Shown: positions 12,720 through 22,699, numbered from the stretch's first letter. The stretch: DNA of 27,500 nucleotides from Trachelipus rathkii (GCA_015478945.1 JABUQX010113316.1:1-27500), one strand, 5' to 3'. The notes: a model not told the origin generated them from the sequence alone. Numbers and translations are program-made.

Positions 12720-13538
12720 GGAACAATTAAAGATAGGTCGTTTTTATGGTCTCGTTATTTAGTTGGGAAAAAACTCCAAACTGTAGTGAAAGAAAATGAC
12801 ACTTTTTCAGTAGTCAAATTCAAAACTTCATTAGAAATTGGTAATGATACATCATTTAAAAGTTGTTTTGAAGAGCTAAATAATCTGGAAAGAAAGAAGG
12901 CTGTAATTTATTCCAGAGACATGTTTAACAAGATCTTAAATGATAAAATTAACCCAAATTACTCTTCCCTTCAAATAATTTATAGATTTCAACCTTATAT
13001 TGATATGGTAATATTTTTCCTTCAGAATTTAGATGAGGGGTTAAAAACGTTCATCCAGCCACGTCAGATGCATTTAGTATTATTTCATTTATTAAGTTGG
13101 CCTTATCAACACATGTTTATGGACACAGTGAATCAATTTTTTGAAGTAATAACAATAAGTGGATTTTATTTTCTGAATCACAGGATTGTATTTTTTATGA
13201 ATAACAATTTGTCTTATAAATTTAGTGATTATCATCACTTGAGAGACTTTTGGATGCGAAGTCCTTTATCATGGAAAAGGTTTTTTTTTCTTATTGAAGG
13301 AATGCATAATTATCCGGCTTTTGTTAAGTATACTCTTACTGATGAAGATGAGATATCGTATTTTGACTTCATTCAAAAACAATATCATTTCAATGATCTA
13401 TTTGTAATATATAAGCTTTTTAGATCCTCGCCATTTACTGTTGAACATGAAAAAGCAATACGGCTGATTTTTGGGAGTGCAACCTTGGAAGATAAGTCGC
13501 GTATTTTTGAATTACATATTGGAAGGCCATTTAGTTAA
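12720..13538 (+). CDS. Middle fragment of repeat protein, all-helical
   Basis: 272 codons open from 12720 to a TAA at 13536-13538. There is no ATG near the beginning; the first start-like codon is GTG at 12786, so I treat the piece as internal. The product is Phe-, Leu- and Tyr-rich and probably helical, without signal peptide or clear membrane segment. Landmarks are HLLSWPYQ near residues 126-133 of the open stretch, DFWMRSPLSWKRFFF near 180-194 and an acidic TDEDE near 208. No catalytic motif is visible. The true reading shifts by one base shortly before the TAA, because the next frame continues as a helical segment with VKWF. Confidence 0.6.
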   Translation, partial: GTIKDRSFLWSRYLVGKKLQTVVKENDTFSVVKFKTSLEIGNDTSFKSCFEELNNLERKKAVIYSRDMFNKILNDKINPNYSSLQIIYRFQPYIDMVIFFLQNLDEGLKTFIQPRQMHLVLFHLLSWPYQHMFMDTVNQFFEVITISGFYFLNHRIVFFMNNNLSYKFSDYHHLRDFWMRSPLSWKRFFFLIEGMHNYPAFVKYTLTDEDEISYFDFIQKQYHFNDLFVIYKLFRSSPFTVEHEKAIRLIFGSATLEDKSRIFELHIGRPFS

Positions 13539-13614
13539 AATAGCACCTCAAACCATGGAGAGTTTAGTTAAATGGTTTGATTTATTGAATGTAAGTCAAA
13601 GCAGAAGAAATGGA
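13495..13614 (+). CDS. Bridge fragment of repeat protein
   Basis: About 40 codons in the next frame, overlapping the end of the previous piece and stopping at TAG 13615-13617. It includes HLVKIAPQ and ESLVKWFDLLN, with the Trp in the same helix position as in the repeats. A GTAAGT donor-like hexamer at 13591-13596 is embedded in it. The reading then has to change frame again: SPSGLKRFIEL is readable at about 13634-13666 before the long final frame. Confidence 0.45.
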
Positions 13615-13648
13615 TAGAAGAAGAAGAATTTTTCACCATCTGGTTTGA

Positions 13649-15151
13649 AGAGATTTATTGAGCTTTAGAAATAATGAACATTTATTGAGCTTTAATTTTG
13701 TCAGTAAATTGGAACACTTTCAAAAGATTCTTAATTGGGGTTTGAATGATGATGAGATAAAGGAATTTCTGCAAATGTTTTTGCATTCATATTTGGGGTC
13801 AGGGAAAACTCTTATATACAGTTCTAAAGAATTAAAACGTGTTGATAAGTTTTTGGAATGGAATCTGTCTTCAGATGAAATTAAAGAGCTTAAAAAAAGT
13901 TTAGCTCCAAGCATTGATGACATTGGAGAACGTTATAAATCTTCATTAGTATATGGAAATTTTCCAAAGATTGATGTCTCTTTGAATTGGATTTATTCCT
14001 CAGAAATTGAAATTGTAAAGTTTAAAAGAGATTTTGCATTTGAAACTATCAACCATATGGCCTCCTCTTTTATTACCAAAGGTTTAATGTATATTAATAA
14101 ATTCATTGAATGGAGCGCCCTCTCTCACGAAGAATGCAAAGATTTCAAAAGACAGTTATCATTTAATGATAAAATAATTGAAAAATATTGTACGTTTATT
14201 GAACATGGAAGCTTGTGTGAAACAGATGCATTCATTCAATGGGCAGAACTGACAGAGAGTGCCATAAAAGGATTTAAAAAACTTTTAGTGTTTGATAAAC
14301 AAACAAGGGTAGTTACCGCATGTGTTAATTTTATTGTAAATGATAAAGCTGTTTTTGTCAAGGAATTGCTCAACTGGGCACAATTTTCGGAAGAGGAAAT
14401 CAAAGAATTTTATTCTATTTTGCCAGAGAAATTTGATCTCTATTTTCATATTACCAAAAAGAATACAAAATTAGTTGATATAAAAAAAATTTTTAATGGG
14501 TATCCTTTATCAGAGGAGAAGATAAAAAGATTGAAAAAAAATTTTGGTCTAAAAAGTGCTAATATTGCTAAATATTATGTGATGAGAAACAAATGGGATG
14601 AGGTTGAAGACCTTTTAAGTTGGTGTTTCTCCTCCATAAAGGAAATTAATGAGTTCAAGGAAAAATTAACTATAGAAATGTCAGAATGCGGGTTATATGC
14701 AAACCTGATTTTTAGTGAGAGATTTGATGATGTTGAAAAGTTCTTTACTTGGACAGGTATTCACAGTGGCTTAAAAAATAAATTACTAGAAAATGTCATA
14801 TTTCATTCTCGAATTTATGAATTGGCTGCAACATTGTTAATGAAAAATGAAAGTGAACAATTATTAAACTGGTTGTTTGCTAATGATTTATTATCGACCA
14901 AATGGAAAATAAGTTTTTTGAAATGGTGTAATGGTGTCAAAGGTTCAAGGACTTGTGTATATTCCAACTGTAGTAGACATGCCATTTTCTTTGATGATTT
15001 CTTCTCATTATGTGATCTTTGTAAACGCTCTTGTCCATCTTCCGAAGATATTTCAATAAATCAGTGGAATAATCGCAAAGACTTACATCGAAGCGTTTCC
15101 CAGACTGATCGTAAAGTTTATATGAGAAAAATGCAGTGTAACTTAAAATAG
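13649..15151 (+). CDS. C-terminal repeat solenoid with Cys cluster
   Basis: 500 codons open after a TGA at 13646-13648. Numbered from the TTG at 13658 the product has 497 residues. Conserved Trp residues lie at 27, 68, 111, 152, 195, 240, 322, 365 and 405, with Gly at 281 in the same position, giving ten units spaced 40-45 residues. Each unit reads roughly FxxFLxW, then LSxEEIKEFKxxL. Units 1-8 are clear and the last two are divergent. Residues 433-459 hold C-x4-C-x13-C-x2-C-x3-C, a possible zinc site, followed by a basic tail. The likely role is a protein-binding scaffold, inferred from architecture only. No enzyme motif or signal peptide is present. With no ATG at the front, this is the 3' part of a longer protein. 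Confidence 0.7.
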   Translation, partial: RDLLSFRNNEHLLSFNFVSKLEHFQKILNWGLNDDEIKEFLQMFLHSYLGSGKTLIYSSKELKRVDKFLEWNLSSDEIKELKKSLAPSIDDIGERYKSSLVYGNFPKIDVSLNWIYSSEIEIVKFKRDFAFETINHMASSFITKGLMYINKFIEWSALSHEECKDFKRQLSFNDKIIEKYCTFIEHGSLCETDAFIQWAELTESAIKGFKKLLVFDKQTRVVTACVNFIVNDKAVFVKELLNWAQFSEEEIKEFYSILPEKFDLYFHITKKNTKLVDIKKIFNGYPLSEEKIKRLKKNFGLKSANIAKYYVMRNKWDEVEDLLSWCFSSIKEINEFKEKLTIEMSECGLYANLIFSERFDDVEKFFTWTGIHSGLKNKLLENVIFHSRIYELAATLLMKNESEQLLNWLFANDLLSTKWKISFLKWCNGVKGSRTCVYSNCSRHAIFFDDFFSLCDLCKRSCPSSEDISINQWNNRKDLHRSVSQTDRKVYMRKMQCNLK

Positions 15152-15162
15152 TAATACAAAAA

Positions 15163-15194
15163 GAAACCCGAAGGATAAGCTGCCTTCGGGTTTC
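15163..15194. other. Perfect 12-bp hairpin after repeat-protein stop
   Basis: GAAACCCGAAGG (15163-15174) and CCTTCGGGTTTC (15183-15194) are exact inverted copies around the 8-base loop ATAAGCTG, 12 bases after the stop. On the - strand a run of five T follows the stem. It resembles a bacterial intrinsic terminator but sits in eukaryote-like DNA. It may be a 3' end structure or part of an unrecognised repeat. Confidence 0.6.
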
Positions 15195-16555
15195 GAACCA
15201 TTTTTGAAGTCCGTATCCATAATTATGATGCCTCCACCTCCCCCTTCCCGCCTCCTGCTAATAACCAGATATCTCCATGTAATACTCTCCTCACAACAAG
15301 CAGAACTGATACCACAAATCCATTTATTATAAAAAGCATAGAATCGATATCTCGAAGTTGGATGCTTAACTGTCCGATTCAAGATCGATATTATCCCAAT
15401 AAGAGTGGACAGGAGGTAGCATATATGAATTTAAATTTGTATTCAATAGGTGTACCAATAGCACTTCACTCCAACCAAGAACAATCTTATGTCGATTGTT
15501 CATTATGAGTGTGGTATTTCGGATAATGTGGTCATGTTTGAAGTAATGACGTTTATATTGAGTGGTTATGCACATCTCATTCTTTGTGTTAATTGGGTAT
15601 GAATGGATTTAATTAATATGGAGGTATCCTGAAAAGTGGTGGGTAGGAAATTTATTGTAGGATAAGTATAATGCTGGTAGTTTTTTTTCCTTCTAGGTAC
15701 AATAAGGTTATCTAATTGAGAGTGAGCTAGCATTAATATATCTAATCATGAGGTCATGGGTGAGACATTTATAGGTGAGAGAATTTTTTGTTTCTGATAC
15801 AGTCGTGGAATAATAATGTGTAGTGGTCAGACCAATTGATAGTATCTGGGAAAGTTTTATTTATATGGTTTTTAATTATCTCATATATTAATTAGATGTG
15901 ATATATGTATGTGGGTGCCAATGGCAGGGTGATGGCATTTATTAAAAAGTGGGCAGAGTATTTATCTGAGATATTACTATTTGTATAGGGAATGGGTCTC
16001 TTTGTGTTGGACAAATCTGTAACAGATTTTCAAGCGCATATTAATTTAAGGTAGTGCGTTTCTTAGCTCTTAATTGTTTATTGTATGTTGACCATCCGGT
16101 GGAACATGCGTCACGCAGATGGTAGAATATATAATAATGTATTTATCAAAGTCAAGCCATAGGAATTGCGATAATAGTGGTTGTTAAATTAATAGAAATG
16201 AGGTTTGAATTCTCTTTTAATTTCTCTTAATATTCTCTAATTCATTTTTTTATGTCTTATATACATTTATACTAGTTTAGAAAGTGACATTAATACAGTA
16301 GTGAAAATGCTTTGTTGATATCACTATTGCTAAACCAGAGGAGAAGTACGAGTAGCGTGGAGAAAAGGAAGTTTGGTCTCACACTGATAAGGATGTAATT
16401 GAGCTTAATAAATTATGTATAGAGAGAGTGTAGGTATAAAGGTTTTGTCTTTAAATTAGATGATGTGCGGCACGCGAGATATAAACTCGTCATCGGCAAA
16501 ATAGCAATTTTTTTTCATTATTCATCGTACAGCTAACGAATATGTTAAGGGTAAA
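15195..16555. other. Gene-free stretch, becoming C-poor
   Basis: 15200-15600 is balanced in composition and may hold a very degraded repeat. From about 15600 to 16500 the + strand is poor in C and rich in G and T, the opposite of 1800-6060. I found no open frame with protein-like content. Confidence 0.45.
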
Positions 16556-16694
16556 TTATATATATATATTATTTATATAGATATATATATAAGCCTACCA
16601 TATTATAATATATATATATTATATAGAGTACTTATTATATTAGTATATATTATATATATATATATATATATTATATATATCATATATATATATA
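16556..16694. repeat. (TA)n microsatellite
   Basis: Interrupted TA runs ending exactly where the sequence ACAGGGTGTTACGAAAT begins. Confidence 0.9.
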
Positions 16695-17090
16695 CAGGGT
16701 GTTACGAAATAGGGGGACACCAAATTTGGAGTGTATATTTATCTTATTGCTACCATTCAAGCGTTTGTCTTAAATAAGTTACATGTAAAGTTCCTTATTT
16801 AGTAGGTAAATGAGTAGTTAGAAAGGTGCAAGGGATTATGATTGTGAATATTGGTGTCTATGTTCCGTAGATATGACGAGTTGACTACGGAAACTCTGAA
16901 ACGTAGAGTAGTAACCTACAGAACAGGGTATTGGTTCTCTAATATTGAACACTGTTATAGGTTGCTTGATAGGTACACCTTATTATATAGATATGATGAA
17001 TAATACTACTAATATTGTTGATAGTATTCGAGCAATATTTACTCGGGAAACGGATACATAATAATACTCCTAATATTACTAATAACAATA
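16695..17090 (+). other. Possible transposon end and flanking sequence
   Basis: Starts ACAGGGTGTTACGAAATAGG, a form that resembles the ACAGGGTGTCC... ends of repeats common in arthropod genomes. I found no inverted partner. A 47-codon ATG frame at 16860-17003 has charged, protein-like content but no recognised motif and may be chance. Confidence 0.3.
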
Positions 17091-17690
<600 letters not shown>

Positions 17691-18329
17691 TACAATTATT
17701 ACTAATATTTATTCATTTCATGTTGTAATGACTTGTGTACTTTCAGGTAGTCATTAGTGCAATCTTATCTATTTCATAGCGATTGTTTTCTTCACTTAGT
17801 AATTTTCGCTCTCATAATTTTCTACAACAAAATTTCCCTTTCCATTTTAGTACGAGATATTCAGCGTAAAAAAAAAATAATCAAAGAAAAAAAATTCAGT
17901 TTTCGTTTGGATTTTGGGTAGGGTGGACGCGCTCGTTTCGTTGGAGGTGATTTTTTTTTCCTTGGGATCTTGCTTTTAATATTTTTCGCGTTTGTTTTTC
18001 TTTTGATATTTAATTAGTGTTGTTTTGACTGTTATTTTATTATTGTTATATAAGAAATGTAAATTATTATGTTACGAAATTTGGATTTTATTTTAATTTA
18101 AACTTTAAAAAAATAATTATTTAAATTTTTTACGATAACTTATAATATCCACTATTATTCATTTCCTGGTTATTGATGGTAGATACTTTTTTTTAATTGG
18201 TTGTGGTGGAGGGTGACTTTTTGTTCATTTTTTTATATAATAATATTTAATTGGTAGATAAGTTATAAAACGGGTGATAATTGAGTATTTTAGTGAGGTG
18301 GTTTATGAGATTTCTCAGGTGCTAGTTTC
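17691..18329. other. Gene-free AT-rich stretch
   Basis: T-rich DNA with several T runs of 7-9. It may include downstream sequence of the - strand LINE fragment that follows, but I could not read protein in it. Confidence 0.4.
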
Positions 18330-18680
18330 TGCGTAAGTGGAGCAGGACCATGTTGGGGAATAATAAGCATTAGGGGTTTGAAGGATAGTGTATTTTAAAT
18401 GAAATCAGAATTGTCAAAAGTTATATAATACTGAATTTTTTCCTCTACCACAATATTTACTACATTTAGGGCAGATATACGCTCTGGGTCTGGCTTTTAA
18501 TTCTATATCACTGGCTAATAAAAGGAGTAGGGTTGCGTACTCCTGGTTTAAGCACTCCAAGTTTACAAATGTGGAGAACAGGAAATGGAGAGCTCTGAAC
18601 TCAGACGATGCTGAGGTGATGATCCTGAGGATCGAACTTCCCACAGGAGGTGAGGAGGGGCGTGTCCCTTTGAAATACAA
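18330..18680 (-). pseudogene. LINE (CR1/L2-like) 5' ORF with 2A relic and decayed PHD finger
   Basis: Read on the - strand. From 18680 an 88-codon frame ends LLLLLASDIELKARP (about 18487-18535) and then ICPKC. The first part matches the LLLLAGDIELNPGP leader of many CR1/L2/Rex1-type retrotransposons, where D.E.NPGP is a 2A-like ribosome-skipping motif; here NPGP has become KARP. A PHD zinc finger follows: CPKC (18462-18473), KYC, then Y-NF-stop-QF-stop-FHLKY where the family has C-x2-C-x2-W-x-H-x2-C, and finally TWSCSTY for W-x-C-x2-C. Several lost Cys and Trp codons are explained by G-to-A change. The frame upstream (18680-18775) is not assigned. The + strand frame at 18571-18834 is its shadow. 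Confidence 0.7.
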
Positions 18681-18775
18681 CCACGTTGCTCCAGTTCATT
18701 CTCTTACCCAAAGTTTGAATCTTGTAGATGCAGCAGCTGGATCCACAGTCTACACTGAGTTTGTAGAATACATTT

Positions 18776-18777
<2 letters not shown>

Positions 18778-18821
<44 letters not shown>

Positions 18822-18881
18822 TATAGTGTTATAAATAATACTATTATTAGTATATATTATTATATATAATATATATTATAT

Positions 18882-18931
<50 letters not shown>

Positions 18932-18965
18932 ATGTTATGATAGATATTTATAATATATATAATAT
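18778..18965. repeat. (TA)n microsatellite
   Basis: Begins with an uninterrupted run of about 21 TA units (18778-18820) and continues as interrupted TA, directly abutting the 5' side of the - strand LINE fragment. Confidence 0.95.
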
Positions 18966-19320
18966 AATGGTCAACCCATACGAAGAGGTTATAAAAAAAA
19001 TTTTTGTTTGATGGTTGTTGACTCATTTTTTAAACATTATATATTTTGCATGCTGTTTACCTTATATATTTACAGTTCTAAAACTATAATTTGTTTTTTG
19101 TTTTTTTATTTTTTTTTATTTATACATTGTATTTCAGTCAGAAGAGGTGCACATTTTTTGAATGTCATCCAATTTTGTAGATTATAACTTTCATTATCGT
19201 AGCTCTTATGATGAATTCTAGAAAAATTTTCCCAAGTATCTGAATGATGTTGAGCACCCGGATAGTAGAAGAATGATATAACTTTTGTAATGAAATGTTA
19301 TGCTTTAAATATAACTCTAT
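18966..19320. other. Gene-free spacer
   Basis: AT-rich mixed sequence with T runs at 19090-19120. Nothing recognised. Confidence 0.4.
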
Positions 19321-19640
19321 AAGATAATAATATATATATATAAGTATCTATTACTAAAAATAATGTTATATATATTTAGTATACATAATATAATTTTACA
19401 GTAAGGAGCGTATATTATAAATATATATATATTATATATATAAGTTAAAGTTTACGTAGATATATATATATATATTATGAATCAACTATCATTAAATTAG
19501 TAGTAATAGTTATATCTATAATTTAATGTAAAAGCGTTGAACTAGGTAAAATGTTTTTATAAAATTCATATTTTACAATACATGAAAATAATAATTGAAA
19601 GAAGGGAGGTTGAGCACTAAAAATAAGTTATATATATATT

Positions 19641-19723
<83 letters not shown>

Positions 19724-19800
19724 TTAATATAAATATATATATATATATATATTAATATATATTATATAAATTATTTATTTATATTACTATATTATTATAA
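19321..19800. repeat. (TA)n microsatellite, includes longest run
   Basis: Several TA blocks separated by ordinary AT-rich DNA. The block at about 19649-19714 is roughly 66 uninterrupted bases of AT dinucleotide, the longest perfect run in the window. Confidence 0.9.
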
Positions 19801-21534
19801 CAGAAACATGCATATTTTTGATTGTTTATTTCTTTATACATGCAAAAACATGTTCAAACCTACATGCATTCATATATATTATATACATACTGTGATATAA
19901 TACATTATATTATATTAATTAAATATCAAATAAATATAATTTACTATACATAAAATCTTAAGCTATAGTATATTTATAATAATTTTTTATAATAATATAA
20001 TATATTTTTATATTAAATAATCAATAATAGTTAGTTTTTTCCCTTATTATATAGAAAATATTTTGCATAACTATTTAAAAATTAATATATACCTGTGAGC
20101 TTGTAACATCATCATTAATACTTTTGAATAATCTTTTATTTTTTAAAAAATTTATTAATTTTGAAATTAAGCCAAGAAAACGTGTAGAAATGAAGTCTAA
20201 AGAGTTACCGTCATTTCGTCTTTGGAGATATATGCATTCACTAGTATAATATTTATATATATACCTAATTGCTTTACTTCATACATACAATAAATCTAAC
20301 CCTAACTTAATAATTTATCTGTTTTTGGAATTTATAAATCCTACTAATATTCAAACTGACATTATTCATATTATAAAATAATATCTTAATTAAGCTATAA
20401 GCTACTTTATAGATTAGTAGTAGTATATATAATATTAATACTGATAGTCAGTTATGTGCTGTGTGTGAGTTGTGTAACACGCATAAATCTTTCACAGTAT
20501 CTGCACTCAACACTAAGTAAGAATATATAAGTTCATGAGTCTATCATATCTAAACATTTTTAAAGTACTGTGCATAACACTTTACCAATATAGACGTGAT
20601 TTAATGATAACGTGACTAAACCCACTTCGGTGTGAATAAATTTAGATGTAAGGCAGACTACCAAATTAACTCAAGATGCGTATTTCTGCTGATAGTTTTA
20701 CATGTGACACAATAACAAAGATATCACTCTTAAAGGGTTTTTATCATATTATATAAGACATCATAGCGATAGTGTCTCTTGATGTTTTAAATAATGTTAC
20801 GATTTAACAATCACGCGATATGGTAATTTATCCTCCGATCACGTTTTTATCTCTGTATCATATCTATCTCCTCAAGTCTTCGTCAAGGAAAATCCGCGGA
20901 CTACGGCGAGGAAATAATAAGTTTTTTAAACATTTTCTCTCATATATAGTATATATATATATATTATATGAGTGCTACTAGCTCTAAATAATTAGTGTCA
21001 TGAGTCATAATAATTTTCTCTACCATGCTCTTATATTGATTCCCATCAATGTATATAATCGACTATAAGCTTTCACTCACTGATAGGTAATAAGAGTAAG
21101 TAAGATAGTCCTACTCACTAGTATTTAATATTTTACCACTACGAGTTATATTACTCTTTATGATACATAGAGAGGCGTGACTCTATATCTTATACCTTCA
21201 ATTTAAAACCCTATTTAACTGTGAGTATTTAACTCTGTTTGTTATTCATTTATATATAGTGAGAAGCTAGCGTCTCACGCTGCTTCAATTCTAGAAATCT
21301 CTATATATATATATGCTAACTAATATTTCAATCCCAATCGTGACTATCAATAAATCTATTGTTCATGATACATCTCATACATAATTTATCTTTCTCAGAT
21401 AGAAAAATGCTCACAATTATACTACGGTGCTCTCATTACTTTGATACCCTCGGTCTTTTCTGATCAGTTTTTTCACTATAAAAAATTTTACTCTTAACTT
21501 ATATTTCATTCCCTTCTTGCCCTTCACCCTTTTA
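19801..21534. other. Gene-free AT-rich stretch
   Basis: No open frame or known element seen. Composition is mixed, with short TA runs near 20945 and 21300. Confidence 0.5.
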
Positions 21535-21614
21535 AGTATTTATACCTACAGCACAAACTGCCAATTTAAACTCATTATCCTTAGTATTTTCCTACAGCAC
21601 AACTGCCATTTAAC
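21535..21614. repeat. Short tandem duplication (46-bp spacing)
   Basis: AGTATTTATACCTACAGC followed by ACAAACTGCCAATTTAA recurs 46 bases later as AGTATTTTCCTACAGC and ACAACTGCCATTTAA. Confidence 0.7.
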
Positions 21615-22033
21615 CTTCCACTAAAGCTGAACTCTTTACCGCACCGGCCCAGCACCGGTGCCGGCACGGACACCTACAATGGCTCATTTACTCCGTCATA
21701 TAAGACTTCTTTTTCCTTCCTTCGGCTTCTCTGTGCTTTTCTTCTTTCAGTTGGGACCCCACTCCAGGGAGTCCTCAGGCTCATTTGAGGGTCTTGGAAT
21801 TCCATTCTGGCTCTGGCTCCGGTTCATGTGCTCCGGCACTTAACTTAACATCAGGACTCTATTTCATTCACCGTCTTCTATGCACTCGCCAAATTTCAAC
21901 CTTCTACAACCATTTCTGGTTTTGGGGGCTCAACCCCCCTCACCCTCGGAAGTAACGGGAAACCACTCGGGGACATCGGAAACCATTAAAAGGACACAAA
22001 CAAGGCCCTACAACAACAAAAACAAAGAAGTAG
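21615..22033. other. GC-richer segment with overlapping palindromes
   Basis: Contains GCACCGGTGC (21652-21661) overlapping GTGCCGGCAC (21658-21667), both perfect palindromes, and a GGGGG-CTCAA-CCCCC stem near 21925. A 61-codon + strand frame at 21658-21843 starts with ATG-like coding only by chance, in my view. It is probably the body of a repeat read on the - strand, downstream of the Pol III promoter-like sequence at 22088-22128. Confidence 0.4.
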
Positions 22034-22179
22034 GCTAGACGTGCTAGAGCGATGCACTGCACCGCTCCGATTCCCTCAAACACCACGGGAATCGATCCGC
22101 CAACCTTCATTACATACTAAACGACGCAACTCGAACATACAGCTAGAAATAGGGTAGATCAAGCTAGACGTGTTAGAAA
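22034..22179 (-). mobile_element. Possible tRNA-derived SINE head
   Basis: On the - strand, GGATCGATTCC (22088-22098) fits the Pol III B box, and TGCGTCGTTTAGTATG (22113-22128) is a weak A-box candidate upstream. The segment is bracketed by GCTAGACGTGCTAGA (22034-22048) and GCTAGACGTGTTAGA (22163-22177), which could be a target-site duplication or an internal repeat. No poly(A) tail is seen. Confidence 0.4.
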
Positions 22180-22189
22180 ATTTCATACG

Positions 22190-22690
22190 AAATCTGGCAT
22201 CCCATGGGTTTTGTGATTAGGCGAAGTAACAGAGTCGCCCCATAAGGGGTAGCGGAGGTTGAAGTCTCAAAGTATAACAGCCGGAGTAGGGAGCTGCTTA
22301 ATAATATCATCTAGGTCGATCTTAGTAAATTCGCTACTCGGAGCCAAGTAGATCGAGCAGATAGTAAGGTCGGTGGATAAGTGAATTCATGCTGCTACTG
22401 CATGAAGTTTAGTTTGGAGATGGACTGGAGAATAGGGGACAGATTTATGAATGAGTATTCCTGCACCTCCCTTATCATTGTCACCTCTTTCTATAGAGGC
22501 TAGCGGCGATTTATATCCCGACGGTTGAAAGAAATCACGATGACATAGTCGCGGGAAGAATTCCTGCCAAACATATGCACTTTGGTATAGTCAATAATGT
22601 TTATTAGATTTGAACTCAAGTCTCTTCGAGAAATTAGAGTGGTGATAGTCCATGACAATTTCCATTGAAGGTAAAGTTTGGGACACAATG
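22190..22690 (-). pseudogene. Jockey-like LINE ORF2 endonuclease, truncated
   Basis: Read on the - strand, this is the N-terminal endonuclease/exonuclease/phosphatase domain of a non-LTR retrotransposon, which nicks target DNA. LQWKLSW (near 22660) corresponds to the QWN start of the domain. KGGAGILIH follows at 22449-22475. Then TICSIYLAPSSEFTKIDL, IIKQLPTPAVIL, a stop, DFNLRYPLWGDS (22230-22280) match the CSIYLPP and LGDFN.RHPLWGD blocks. Arg in the AVA-R-IHL block and Gly in LGDFN are replaced by TGA. Homology ends near 22190, so the catalytic SDH end and the reverse transcriptase are missing. The upstream part needs one or two frame changes. Clade is inferred from motif style. Confidence 0.85.
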
Positions 22691-22699
22691 CTGAGATTG

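Larger units (their letters stand above)
12339..15151 (+). pseudogene. Helical tandem-repeat protein locus with broken frame
   Basis: I could not assign this protein to a named family. Three blocks on one strand appear to be one protein. Frame 0 runs from 12339 to 13538 and is interrupted by six stops between 12561 and 12719. A bridge frame covers about 13495-13614, and a third frame covers 13649-15151. The repeat is about 41-43 residues and has the form hydrophobic-FL.W..LS.EEIKEFK..L, two helices per unit, as in solenoid scaffolds. Trp-led units also appear upstream, at 12396 and 12525, exactly 43 codons apart. I have an unverified impression that similar uncharacterised proteins are predicted in spider genomes. 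The locus is intronless as far as visible. It is a decaying member of a multigene family, or a real gene with assembly indels. Confidence 0.65.

Noticed and set aside
13591..13668. Short intron from GTAAGT (13591) to TTTAG (13668) joining the repeat-protein pieces
   Set aside because: The junction would be in phase 0 and the next codons are AAA TAA, a stop; no nearby acceptor gives the downstream frame.
15143..15382. LINE endonuclease fragment suggested by REGGGGGIIIMDTDFKNG on the - strand
   Set aside because: Only the Gly-rich block resembles the family; no QWN, ETW or DFN block could be read nearby in any frame.
18571..18834. 87-codon + strand frame
   Set aside because: It is antisense to the LINE PHD-finger ORF and runs into the TA microsatellite.
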